In this document: one piece after another, positions 1 to 13,200 of the stretch
Position numbering within the stretch: the stretch's first letter is position 1
Layout: each line of letters starts with the position of its first letter
DNA from: Owenia fusiformis
Taxonomy: Eukaryota > Annelida > Polychaeta > Sabellida > Oweniidae
Assembly: GCA_903813345.2 (NCBI GenBank)
Contig: CAIIXF020000011.1
Span: forward strand, 23,862,166-23,926,165
DNA length: 64,000 nt
Direction of reading: 5' to 3'
Notes under the pieces: generated by a model
Databases searched by the model: none
The model's input: only the letters and a program-made list of their open reading frames with translations
Told to the model about the DNA's origin: nothing
Made by a program: the position numbers and the translations under genes

Positions 1-208
1 TTGGAAAACCCGTTTTGAAATGAAAATGATGTCATTTATATAATGGATGCTGGTTGACAGACATTTTAATAAATTTGAACTTATGATATACCAAATTAAA
101 GATAAGTAAATTCCCTATCCAGTGGTATATAATATGACATGTTTTCATCAAGAAAATCAATATTTATTTTTGAAATACGAGTGTCCCATTTTTTTGGACC
201 ACCCTGTA
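1..208. mobile_element. Right end of a Tc1/mariner-type element, cut by the window edge
   Basis: The stretch ends TTTGGACCACCCTGTA. Read from the other strand this is TACAGGGTGGTCCAAAAA, a TIR type common in Tc1/mariner elements. No transposase reading is visible. The element at 1615 starts with a closely similar CAGGGTGGGCCAAAAAACC and shares AT-rich subterminal wording. Confidence 0.5.
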
Positions 209-639
209 CTTACACATGACTCTGAAATAATTAAAAAATACATGTATTCATTAAATGCTAGATTACGAAATGTGAAGATAATATAAGAAGCCTAGACAAA
301 TAAGATGTATGATAACTAACATAGGTAAGGCATTTTATAAATGTATATTTTGTATAAAGATAATTGAATATATAAAATACAAGTTTTTATTAAATGTTCT
401 ATAAAAGATTCCCTTTACAAATCCAATGTTTTTATTAAAGCTAGGAGATTCAAAATAAATTCAAATGACTTATTACATGTAAACAGACTGTGACAAGTTC
501 AACTGCAGCAGCCATCCTGGAATTTTTTCAAAAATCAGACAGCTAGTGAATAGGCTGTAAAGCATATATAGCAAATTGTGGTATCACATGTGCACTGGAA
601 GACAATGGGTTGTTAAAATTAAATCAGTAAGATACATCA

Positions 640-923
640 TTTATTGGTTTTGGGACCAATTTCTTGAAAGTTCAATCATGGGCTTTCAATCTAGTTGAAA
701 GCCCATGGTTCAATGTAGAATTATAATTCATTATTTTTATTTAAATTGTTGGTTGCTTGTAATGAGACATCCCATCTGACATATGTGAAGGGCAATATGA
801 CTGCATACTATCCAAAAGCCCTTTATTACAATACATTACTTCTATAAGTAGAAGCTCCAGGTGCCTTCATAGTCTCTTTTAAACTCCAGTCTGGTATGAT
901 AATAATTAGTCCACTTCTTTATT
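640..923 (-). terminator. Candidate 3' UTR with three AATAAA poly(A) signals
   Basis: Read on the minus strand, AATAAA hexamers lie at 918-923, 822-827 and 640-645, which is 155 to 438 bp after the stop codon of the DUF21 gene. Any of them could end its transcript. AATAAA is common in AT-rich DNA, so this is suggestive only. Confidence 0.4.
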
Positions 924-1077
924 TGTTGAGCAGATGTTTTACCATATTGTATACTGGTATTACCACTGACTAGTGACTATTGACTTTGATAGGTGGATTC
1001 AGTAATTATTTCAAACAAGTGTTTAAAATTCTTAACTTCAAATACCTCTAAATAATTTGAAGATTTGTATTTTGGGA

Positions 1078-1206
1078 TTATAAGTTGACCAATAGTGGAG
1101 TGTTGTCAGGCACATCTACATCAACCAATCGTTCATTGCTACTTGGGGGTCTTTGTCTAACCTCTCCTGCAGTAGCACTGGTCTCTGATTGGCTGCGATT
1201 TAATCT
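1078..1206 (-). CDS. Exon 9: C-terminal tail and stop
   Basis: A 129-nt terminal exon that starts after TTTTCCAG in phase 0, the phase left by exon 8, and ends at TAA. It encodes a Ser/Pro/Arg-rich tail with [14 protein letters not shown] and [14 protein letters not shown] found it by scanning for a phase-0 acceptor followed by an open frame. The tail is not a conserved domain, so support is the clean acceptor, phase, low-complexity polar character typical of such tails, and AATAAA signals downstream. The 17-kb distance to exon 8 is the main doubt. Confidence 0.75.
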   Translation of the reverse strand, partial: RLNRSQSETSATAGEVRQRPPSSNERLVDVDVPDNTPLLVNL

Positions 1207-4200
1207 CTGGAAAACAAAAACATACATGTGACTTCTAAATTAAAGTGAAAGAAATGAATCTGTCATGATTATGGACATTGTCAACACTGATAAAGTTAAA
1301 CATGTAAAAGTGCCAAAGGGAAAAGTTTTGTAAAGGGAAAAATGGGACAAGTGTTCAGCTATGGCAGTATAAATTATTGTCATAATCATAATAATCATAT
1401 CATCATTATCATAATTTTAAGACTGTTTTTAACAAATCAAAACAAGTTTTTCTAAAATGTAATTAATAATTTCCCGTATGATATCCTATTTTAGCTTGAT
1501 GACATATCACATTGATATTCATCATGTTAATGCAATGATTCATCGTAGCTTTTTATCAATACTTGAAATAACTAAGTAGATGACATAATACTACCTATAT
1601 AAAATATATCACTACAGGGTGGGCCAAAAAACCAACCCCCCTTGCCATTGTTCCTGATAAATATTTATTTTTTTAACATGTACACCAACAATGATATATC
1701 ATTTTAAAGATAATTTAATTTGCAAAAAATAGGACCATTTTCAACAACCCCATATAGAAACATAACCATTTATGTGACATGTGGGTCAAAAAACACCTTC
1801 TCAATTTTCATCGATTTTGCGAACAATAGCCTATTTCTACCAAATTTTACTGTTCAGTTAAAAATTGCAACATTGTCATGAGTCTTTCATATTTGGATAT
1901 CATAGTCTATATTGTTTTCATTCAGTTTTTGAACCATGCATGCTCAATACACAATTGAATGCTTATAAACCATATTAATTTCTTCTTCAGTCTGTCCAAA
2001 TATGGACAGAACAGAAGTGAACAGAAATGCACCCTTGAATAGAATGGTTTTCACTCAGGGACACAAAATTCAAAATGGCCAAACTAACATTTTCCTAGAT
2101 TGCCTAAAAAAATAGTTGAGAGGATTTAGATTTCTAAAAAAATAATCAGTTTGAAACTTTCATATGAGAAAGATTCCCAAAAAATTACAAATGAATTCAT
2201 GAAAGAGTCTGGTTAGAATCAAACCTCAACAAACATCCTTAGCTTAGAGGAAATTTCCTAATTTCAACTAGAAAAACAGCAAAAAACAGCAAAAAAAGTA
2301 GCAAATCCCACCGAACAAAACATGTTTTGATAAGTAGCGGCCATATAAAATTTGAGCCAAATCAATCCACTGGTATTTGAATTATCAAATATTATGTTTT
2401 AATGAAACATGGATGCCATTTTGAAGTTCAGCTGTCATCTTTATATTTCTTCTTTAGCAGAGATCCTATGTCCCAAGGCACCAGCATATAGAATTTAATC
2501 CAAATCAGTCAACTGGTACTTGATTTATCTAGGATTTCGATAAATAGCAGCCACCTTGAAAATTATAATTTTCTAGGTATCAGTATATAAAATTTGAAGT
2601 AAATCCCTCCAATGGTATTTGAGTTATCAAAGATTACCTTTCTTATGAAAAATGGCAGCCATTTTGAAATTTAGCTGACGCCTTTGAAATTTCTTGTAAA
2701 GCAGATCTCCTTTTTCCCTAAACACCGGCATATAAAGTTGGAACAAATCCATCCACTGGTATTTTAGTTATCAATGACTTCATTTTTTTACGAAAAATGG
2801 CGGCCATTTTGAAATTCAGTGGCCATCTTAAAAATGTCTTCTTGAGCAGAAATTCTTTGTTTCTAGGCATCAGCATATAAAATATGGCGACCATCTTGAA
2901 AATATCTACTTGGGCAAGGTTCTTTTGTACCCAGGCATATAAAATTTGAACCAAATCCATACACTAGTATTTGAGTTATCAAAGATTATATTTTTTGTGA
3001 AAAATGGCCACCATTTTGAATTTAGTGGCCATATTGAAAATTCCTTCTCGAGCGGAGGTCCTACACCCATAAGGCATAAGCCTATAAAATTTGATTGAAA
3101 TCCGTCGACCGGTATATGAGTTGTTGCCCGGACACACGAATGGACGGACGAATGGACGGACGAATGGATGGACGAACGGACGTCATTTGTTGTTGCTGCA
3201 ATAGTTTCTTCGGAAGGACGGACGAACGGCTTTTCTATATCCCCCTCAAACTTCGTTCGGTGGGATAATTACTAGGGATGGGACGGTTCGTTTCGGTTCG
3301 GTTCGGTTCGGTTTTTCGGATCATCAGCCGTCGGTTCGGTTTTTTTCGGTTCGGTTCATTCATTTTAAGGATTTGTATTGATTGACATGATTAGCTGCTT
3401 TGTCTCTGACTTCACGTTATAACAATATTTTATAGATGGAATTTTATGTTATAGTATTTCATGAACAATACATATTATTTAGAATACACGACTAAAGAAT
3501 ATAGTACCAGGGACCACATGATTGATTACCGAGGGATACGAATACGCGGATACGAAACAAATCTAGTAAACGAGTGAGCTAGCAACAGACAAGACAGACA
3601 AGGTAGGGACTAGGAATATCAAAAATGTTGCTGTAAAATAGTGTTTTTAACTGTTTTATTGATACTTGACCAATGAAATATTAATCCGAAAACGATCCGA
3701 AAAGCTGATCCGAAAACCGATCCGAAGGCTATGAACCGCGGTTTTTCGGTATTTCGGTTATCCGTCCCCCCCCTAATAATTACAGTTTAAATTGTCTTAT
3801 TCGAACACATAAAAGGTATTTGGATGAGAGAGGTGTTCGGATATACAGGTTTCCATGTATTTTAAAATCATCTACTTTGTGAGAAAGCTCAATATGTGTA
3901 AAAAAAACAAAGCTATTCAACTCAACATTATGACTCATAATGTAAATTCCATGTTGTGGTTAAGCAATAAAATCTTCAGCAGTGAAATTAATGATTCTTT
4001 ACTTCACCCAATCACCAGGTTACCTTAACCCAGGACTGATTTAACATTAACATCATTCAAACCAAAAATGTGTGCTGTGATTGGTACAGCCCTTGTGCTA
4101 TATTCATACTTATTTATCTAACACTGCATTGGATTCTATATTAACTCTATCAGAAAAGAGTGATGGAGGACAATGAAATATCCAACCTATTATTGAACAA

Positions 4201-7200
4201 ATATTATAAAGATTACATCTGTGTTATTGATTGTTCATATTTAAAACAGCATAGTATTGAGCAGCATATGTTACTATACACTGTTGCTCATAAATATGGA
4301 ATATTAGATTTGGCAGCTCAGAATTCAAATTTTGGAGTAAGAGAACATTTATTTGGAGTCGGTTCAGACATTTATTTTCTAGACAAATCATAACCACATA
4401 TTTCATCTGCAAATCAACATTTTTTAGAGAAAAAATATTCACATTTAAGTTTAGAAAATTACTGTTATTTAAACAGGGGTACGTTAAGAATTTTTGCATT
4501 TTCAAAACACCCCGATCCAAATCGTCATGTAAAACAGATCAAACAAAATAAACATCTGGTCGTGAAGATTGAAGTCTCCTTTATCCAATGAAAGCACTAA
4601 TAATCGTTATGTCCTCTTTGTGCTGCAATCAGAGCATCAATCAACTACGGGACCTTTCTAAGTGAAATAAGGCCCCATTCCTCAATCTGGTCAGTGCGTA
4701 ACATGTCTAAATTTTGAGGCGGGGGTCCAAGTCGCGAATCTCATTACCAAGGTCGTCCCACATTTGCTCTGCATTAGCCTGATTGGCTGACTTTTGTGCC
4801 CATGGTAGCTGGTCCACATTGCCTGCCCTGGTGTAATCCAACACGATGCCACTAGCATATGCAACAGCATGATCATTCTGCAGTTGAGTGTTGCCCCAAA
4901 ACACTCTGTTTACATGTGGTACTTGATGGAGGTCCAAAAGGTTGAATTACTCAAATATTATGTTTGGGAATCACCAAGGGGGTGCAATTTCTGTAGTACT
5001 GCTCCAAACAACCGCTGTAATACTGCTTGAAACATAAATAGGGTCGCCTTCATGGACTGCCACATCAGTAAGTGTCCTTATTGTCTCTTTCCTCTCGTTT
5101 ATGACAGAAACGAACACAATTATCAACTTTGTGGAGGACACATCTTATTTCTTCACATGCTGTCATATGACACCAAAGATTAGGTCCAACATTTTGGTGC
5201 TTTCCTGCCCATTGAAGCCACCTTTCTTTGTTATGATCAGTCAGCTGTGGTCTCTTTAAAGGTCTCATGGCCTTGCATCCATTATAAAGAAATCATTGAT
5301 TGTCTATAGCTCTGGAACACAGGTTTTGAGGTGAGACAGCCATTCATCTCGTAGACTACTGGTTGACTTAAAGCGATTTTGATGACATAAATACAGCAGG
5401 TGGTGGTCTTTTCTTACATTTTTCTCTCTAGGGCAACTATTGCTGTAACCTGGAGTCACATTCCAGTGCCTTTGGTGCCACTGCAGAATTTTAGAGTCTG
5501 ATCCTGACACACCCCTAGGGTCCTGGCAATGGCAGATTGTTTCATGCCAGAGAGCGCCATCCTTGTGACCTGCCATGCTCTTTTTCGCCTATTCTATGGG
5601 TCATGCCTTCTAAAATCTCTTCCCACTCTAAATTAATTTTTTATAAAATGTGTACGATGATTACAACTAAGATTTGGACACCTCTTTCAAGTTACCAATA
5701 GCATGGGGTCATGGGGTCACCTAAGTGAATACAAGTTTAATCAACCATAAGTGTTTTAGCTTTTCATACCAATCAGTTTTATATGCAAAACTGATGAGGG
5801 AATGAGAACACATTACAAATTTTCATCAAAATCTTATCATTTTGTAGAAAGTCCATCGAACAGTTCGAATCTATAAAATATTCCATATATATGAGCAACA
5901 GTGTATTTTGCAGACTTTTTTTTAGCTATGGCCTATGCAGTGAACAATAAATAATTTAATGCATACTGGCTCTGAGCCAATCATACTGCGACACATTTTA
6001 TTTACGTAGGGGAATCCCCTTATCAGGGATGGATTTTGAATACAAACAGATACTTGAACTTGTCCAATACCATAATTCAATCTGAGTGAATTGATTGTAA
6101 GCGCTCCAAAGTACAAAATTAACATTTTTAGTGCTTAAGTCTGTTACTTATCCAGACTATCATGCACTTTATGTCTCAAATCCTATTAACCCTTCTATAT
6201 AAGAAGTACATGTACCTCTATTCTTTCAGAATGTTATATTCCTATTCATTTCTAGCAGATTTGTTGATTCTGAATATCACACAAGATTATTCTTGTTACA
6301 TATATCATATCCTTAGTTCTGAATTCAGCCTAGGCCATGTCATATGTACTTGTATATTATTTTGCAAATTAAAATGAAGAATGATAAAATGATTAACAGT
6401 CATTGGAATTTACCAGCATTCTCTATCCAAAGCCTTGTTTTTTCAACTTATATACCTGAGTATGTATTGTAGTAGAAAGTTTCTACATGCCTGAGCCTCA
6501 TGCATTTAAAAGTGTATCTATTTTACTTTTTATATCCATCACAGTTCATTCCTCTTTGACTCTCAGAGTATAATTGTATGTTGAGTACTTGTGTTTCTAA
6601 AATTCTAATAATGCATATATATATTTCCTGTTAATCATCCCTTTGCTAGTTTGTTCAGTTCAGCAGTAATAATTAAATGGTACAGCCCATGTGCTTATGC
6701 ACAGTATAAATCAATAACCCTTTCTATTTTGCCCTTTCTATTCTGGCATCTACTAATAATGATTATATGATCATGTATTTATAAATCTTACAGAATAAAA
6801 ATTTGGTATGTGTTGTATTCCATCACCTCTTTAAATAATGATAAAGCTATCTTTTATGAAGCTTCCTGATTTATGTTTTCTTGAATTCATTGATCGATAA
6901 CAACTTTTAGGGGAGGCATCAAAAGTTCAATATCGGATTGAAAACTAAATAAATCTAGTTTTGACTCTGACCCCCCTCCCCCCAAAAACTAAATACTATG
7001 AAAGTTGATCGCTGACTTCCGGTTTGAGAATTTGAAAAATTATTGCTAAACACGATCTCGTTTTTCTTAATTCCTATCGTCATTTGCGGTTTTTAACAAC
7101 TATTGATAGAATAGAATCCTTTGGAATGATCTTGACGAAGAAAGCATCAGGTAAAATCTTTATTTTTAAACCATTCCAAGGCATTCTTAGTCAAAAATTT

Positions 7201-10200
7201 GAAATGTTGAAATTTGTCGGATAGCAAACTGAAATGGGTTTGAACCCCCTCCCCCCTAACTAGATTTATTTAGTTTTCTATCCGACATCGAACTTTTGAT
7301 GCCTCCCCTTAACTCTTACACTATCTCAAAATTCCCAACCTCCACAAACAAAACTAGTTTACAGTGGGACACGTAAGTATGCACATATGTCATATATTTT
7401 AAAGGATAGGCTATTTGGTAAGTTTCATATACTATACTTTTTATGATGACGGTATCTTTAAAGCATAACATATTTTAATCATACTTCTCATTGTCTATTA
7501 ATAATCATATTAATTGTTAGTCATCAATGTTTTCTAAACTGGGATTTCCATCTTCAATATTCTAAGGTCCACATATAAACTCAATAGGCTCATTTGGAAG
7601 AAAAGATTACACTATAAATACTCTGCATATTGTTTGATATATGTTTGTTTACAGGTTATTAAAGGGTACATGTTCCAAAAGATTAATCTTATAGCACTGG
7701 GGATCATCTGAAAACAAAGACATTATGTCTTCGTTTCAGCATAGCTGGACTTCTGGCATAAGAATTCAACTTAATATTGGGCCCATATGTAGTACGCAGG
7801 TTCCAGTTTTGAAATATGATTACATCTCAGAAATAGATAATTAAGTATTTATTTTAGTACATTTGTATTTACAAATCAGATCCCTCACTTACAAAATAAA
7901 GACAGTTTTCCATTTTGTAGCAATGATATCTGATAATATAAATACAATTTTACTTGCAAAAAAGACATTCATTTTTACTAGTGCATATATGAATGTAGTA
8001 ATATCCCGATGGAGGGCCTATTTACACTTTCAGCACATTGTATATGTCTTGGAGGGACTGACCTCTTTTTGTGACTGCATTAACCTTACTACTTACTACA
8101 AACGAGCCAAATATTAAGTTGAAATTTGAAGGATAAAGGTTATTAAGTAAAAACAACAACATTTTTTTGTCAATTCTTCTACCGGAAGTTCAGCCATGCT
8201 GTAAAGAAGACATCATGCCGGTTGATCCCCAGTTTTTAATAAAGAAAATAATTTGTCACACAAACATTGAGCAATGGTCAGACTTAGTATGAAATTATCA
8301 AAATAAAGCATGTATCAAAAGAAATTTCATGACCACTTTCCCCTACACCGTTTTAGTCAATTTTTAATGATTTACAAAACCTCTTAGAAATGCCTTTACT
8401 GCACTCTGATGAATGAGAACTCTCTTTATTAAGAGAGGTGGGGCATCAACCCACAATGTTTAGAATAGCTGAGTCACTCCATAAATACATGTACAACTAT
8501 CAGATTTTGTGGTCAGCCACAACCTGCTGTAGTCTAGAAAGTATTGGCCATTGTGTTTAATTATTATTCTTGGACAGAAATTCTTTGACCTAAAAGGCAC
8601 TAGGCAATTCATATTGAACCAAATTTGTCAACTAGTATATGTATATAAGTAAGTAATTCACTATTTAATTATTTACTATTTGAAAGCAAGAAAACTTTTT
8701 GTACAGAAAAATTGGACACTTCTGGTAATGGCCTTAAGCACTGTCAATAGATGGTGATAATTTTAATTAGTAGGTTTATTTGTATATACATGTATGTATT
8801 TTAACATGTAAAACTTGCTTGAAAATTTCCCAAGATTTTTGTCAATGAAAATATCCAAAGCCTTGTGATATTGAAACTTACAATATGTGAATAAATAATT
8901 ATGAAGAGAAAATGTATATTAATTTGAATTATTTGGGGTATTAGTTTTAATACAGCATACAGCAATATTTACACACAAACCAACTAGACTGGTGTGAAGA
9001 ACAAGTATGCAGAGGTACATTTTTAGAAAACTTTGACTTTCGTTGTTACTTTCTCACAGTTTGGCTGCCATTTTGATAATAAGAATATGTAAAGTTGCAA
9101 AAGTAAATCAAATCACATAGAACATGATAGGTATAACCTAGGCATATTAAAGGGGCAACAAAGGACTGTAGAGAGAAAATTCGAATTTTTTTTTTTTCTG
9201 AGCTATCAGGTCAATATTTGACTTAACACCTTCATTGACATACCTCTTTTCTTAAAATGTATGGATAAACTATTAATTTCAGCATTAAGAAGTGTAAATT
9301 CAGTTCAAAGCTTCTATAAAGGGAGTCCCACTTATAGATTTTTAAGATCCACCACGTTTCAAGAGGAATATCAGCTGAAATAAAGTTCATCCAGGGGGTT
9401 TCTTTGTAGATAATGAAAATATATATTAGTCTTGAAATTTCCAAAGTTAAATATATTTTGACAAAGGTCAATTGTTGCACCCTTAAACTCACAAATTAAT
9501 AAAAAATAGCTCAATGATCAATGGGATTAGCTAATCACAAAATCATAGGAGTTTACAAATAAGAGTGTCAAGATAAATTATAAAATAGTAGCCCGGGAAG
9601 CTGAACATTAAAAACATCAACTGCAGCAGACACCACCTGATTTGAAAATATTATAAATTAAATAGATTCACATCATAATATTGTGAAATTTTGATAATAA
9701 AAATGCTGATATCTGCAAAATTAGGCAAACTTTGACATGGATCAGTGGTCTTAGCTTAAGGGAAGCAATAATATTAACTTGGTATGTATTTCCCGAGCAA
9801 AGCATTTAGCATGGTACTTTCCTTAAACCAATGGATCTATTTAAAGGGACTACAGGGGGGCAATTTTATATGCTCACCATGTAAACAAAATAAAAGGATT
9901 CTTTCCAGTTCATTTAGAGAAATTAAAAATATTTGCCTAAATAATAATTCATACATGTGTGAATACTAAAATACATATGTATATATTGTATTTTAGTATT
10001 CACACATAGCTAGGCAAGGTCTGTCCGATTCCAGCCATTCTGAACACGCTATTACATATACCGGTACTAGTAATTGCATTATAAAACCAACGACCTACTC
10101 AAGATCATTTGTTGAATGGAATGGTTGTTGAGCCTAGGTGACAACTTGACTCTACATATTGAAATCAGGGGGGAGATTTCCCAAAGATGACCTTTGATAT

Positions 10201-13200
10201 TGGCACATTCGGTAACCAGTTTTATAAACAGAGGCCCCATTTGCCATTGAAATGGATCTCACAATGCGAGGATTTTCTACAAGTTTGGATTCAGTAACTT
10301 CAAGAGTATTACTGTAGTTTGAAATTACAAGGTGGTCAAAAAACTGGAAACCCTTACACCCTTTTCCTAATATCTTTGTCATTTTAAGAAATAACTTTAC
10401 ACATTTGTTCATCATTCAATTTCCTACCGGCCTACAATATTTCATGACCATCAGATTGATAGTCACAGTGTTACAGCACTTTAAAGAACATTCCCGGTGG
10501 CCACCATTGCGGTATAGAGAAACCTGTACATGTCGTCCAAAATGTCCCTACCTATGAGGATATAGCAGAGATAGAGTGTATAAGAATGACCTCAGGACAA
10601 TTGCAGACCTCAAAAGTGAGATCATCTGTATCATTCAGGCCATACCTGCTGAGGAATGCATTTGGGTCATTGACAACTGTGCAGGTTTGCCTACAGCGCG
10701 ATAATGGCCAAACCTACAGCATGTTGTTCAAAGTGCTGTAAAATCGTGACTATCAGCCTGATGGTCATGAAATATGATAGGGTAACAGGAAATTGAATGA
10801 TTTACAAATGTGTGAAATATCAGGGAGTAATTTCTTAAAATGACAAAGATATGAGAAAAATGCAGGGTTTCCATTTTGTGACCACCCTGAATGATGATGT
10901 TTAACTGAAATAAACGCCATTTCCATGATTTCAAATTTTACTTACGTGCTCATGATTGTTCACATGATTACATCCTGCAATTTGATCGGACATCATATAC
11001 TTGGGAATCCCCGAATACCATAGAATATTAAAGAATTATGGGAGCTTAACTCACTTCTTCTAGATTGAAATTGATACTTTGCCAATTTTACCCTTGCAAA
11101 AAGTTTCAATGAAAATAAGTTCTTTTAGTGATTTCCCATCTTCTAGGTGATATTGTAGAAAACATTTTGCAGTCTGTGAAAAGAATCTGAGCCAAAGACT
11201 CAATGCATTGTGGCTGATTCATTCCATTCAGGAGTTGTTTCCTTAACAATACCTTGGAGGAATGATATCAGTCCACATTGCACTGAGTCCAGGGCTTAAA
11301 TCCAAATTTAAAAAGTTACATATACAGTAAAACCTGTCTTTGTGGAACATTAACTCAGTTTATTTTGGGGCTCTGAAAAGTGTTCTACTGACAGAGTTGT
11401 TCCACTTATTGAAGTGTTCCACTTTACAGGTTTCACTGTATAATATTATATTAAGTAAAACATTTGTTATTTACTCATACTAATACTTTAAAATTGCTGA
11501 TGTATATTTAAGTGTAAGCTAAATAATGCAAGTGATTAATATAATTCAAGCGTGAAATGTACACATTTGGTTATCAATACAATTTCATTAGGGATTCCCT
11601 AAAATTGTGATGCATTAGTCATCTGAGATATAGCTTACGTAATTGCAATTCTCATATCGAGGCTTGTATGTCTGGAATAATATAATTTTCAAGCAGAAAG
11701 ACGGGCAGAAGGTGAGAAATAATCATACTGAGAATATCGTTCATACAAATAACAGTAACAGAAAATACTACAGAACACTGTTATTTAAAATTGGTCTTTG
11801 ATTATAATGGATGGAAAATATTAGTTATTGTTTCAGCATCAGTTGGTAACATTTTCATGATATATGATATCGAATATAAGATTTTATAATAAAAAAAGCT
11901 TCACAATATAAGTATGTGTTTTCAAAATCTCACTGAAACATGCTGTATCTGTGTCATAACATACAATGGTCAAAGGATATGTATCGATATGGAGAACTGA
12001 ATTCAACAATGTTTTTCTCTTAAACCAATCATTGAAAACATTCTGTAAAAAAACATGGTATTTTATGTAATGTTGACTGATTGACAACAATTTAATGCAA
12101 AAATTATTTAGAAATATTTTATATAACTGTTTTTTTGTTAATATTTTTTGTTTTTTTAGTGCAATTGTTTTTGCTCCTTTCTACCAATTCTTGAGATTGA
12201 AATAAAATGTCTTTCCAAACCTTGTTGGAACAAAATAGCATATACAACATGTTTTTAGACCTCTCAATATTAAAGTCATACAAAGGAATTTTTGGTTGAT
12301 TTTAAAAAGTATTCAAAAAATTAAAACAAAATCCCCTCAAAATAGATAAAAATCAAGAAAAAACTTTTATTTCATTAACAAGATACTTTTTTAAAATCAA
12401 CCAAAATTTCCTTTATACAATTACAATATTGAGAGACCTAATCATGTTGTGTTTATGTCGTTTTGTTCCAATGAGGTTTCGGAAAGATGTGTCATTTCAC
12501 TCTGGAAACATGATACCAAGAACAAAACAAGTGTTTGATGTGTTTTCTAAAACAATATAGATGAAAGTATGAATATCTATTTCAAATTATATTGTTACCA
12601 TTCAAAAGATGGCCATTAAATTGACAATTTGTAAGATTTTCAGAAATTTTTGATGACTGGTTTAAGAGAAACTTGTGTTCAAAACGTTCGCCATATCGAT
12701 ACCCATTCTTTATAGGTTGGGATACCTTGAACAGACAATCATCAATTCTTAATGGGTTTGGACCCAAATAAAGAATTTCAATAATGAATCTAATCTCAAA
12801 TGTACTATCACAACAAGGAAATACATAAGGATACAGTACAGGATGTTTTTGTTGATATCTTCAATCCTCTTTATTGACATATAGTTTGATAAAAAGTCTT
12901 AGCTGTTTTAATTTTGTTCTTTTTTTAAAGTAATGGTTTACCATTGTAACTCGTTAAAAACCCCTGACATTATATACATATCTTCCATCACGTAACACAG
13001 GCATGTTTTTCTACTATAGGTGGTTATGACATTCACAAATGTCATAATAAAATTTTTTCATATCATGAAGAGAAGTCAAATGAGGATATTTCCCATGATT
13101 CCCTTTAAATATCAGAGTCTATCAAAATAACATTCTACTGACTCCCTCGGCAGCATCAATGCAAGCTTTATCAGCCTAATATCCCAATTCTAAGACAGAG

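Noticed and set aside
4160-4520. Overlapping open frames on both strands near the Tc1 fossil
   Set aside because: No similarity to transposase or any family; the frames mirror each other as expected from AT-rich DNA lacking TAA/TAG by chance.
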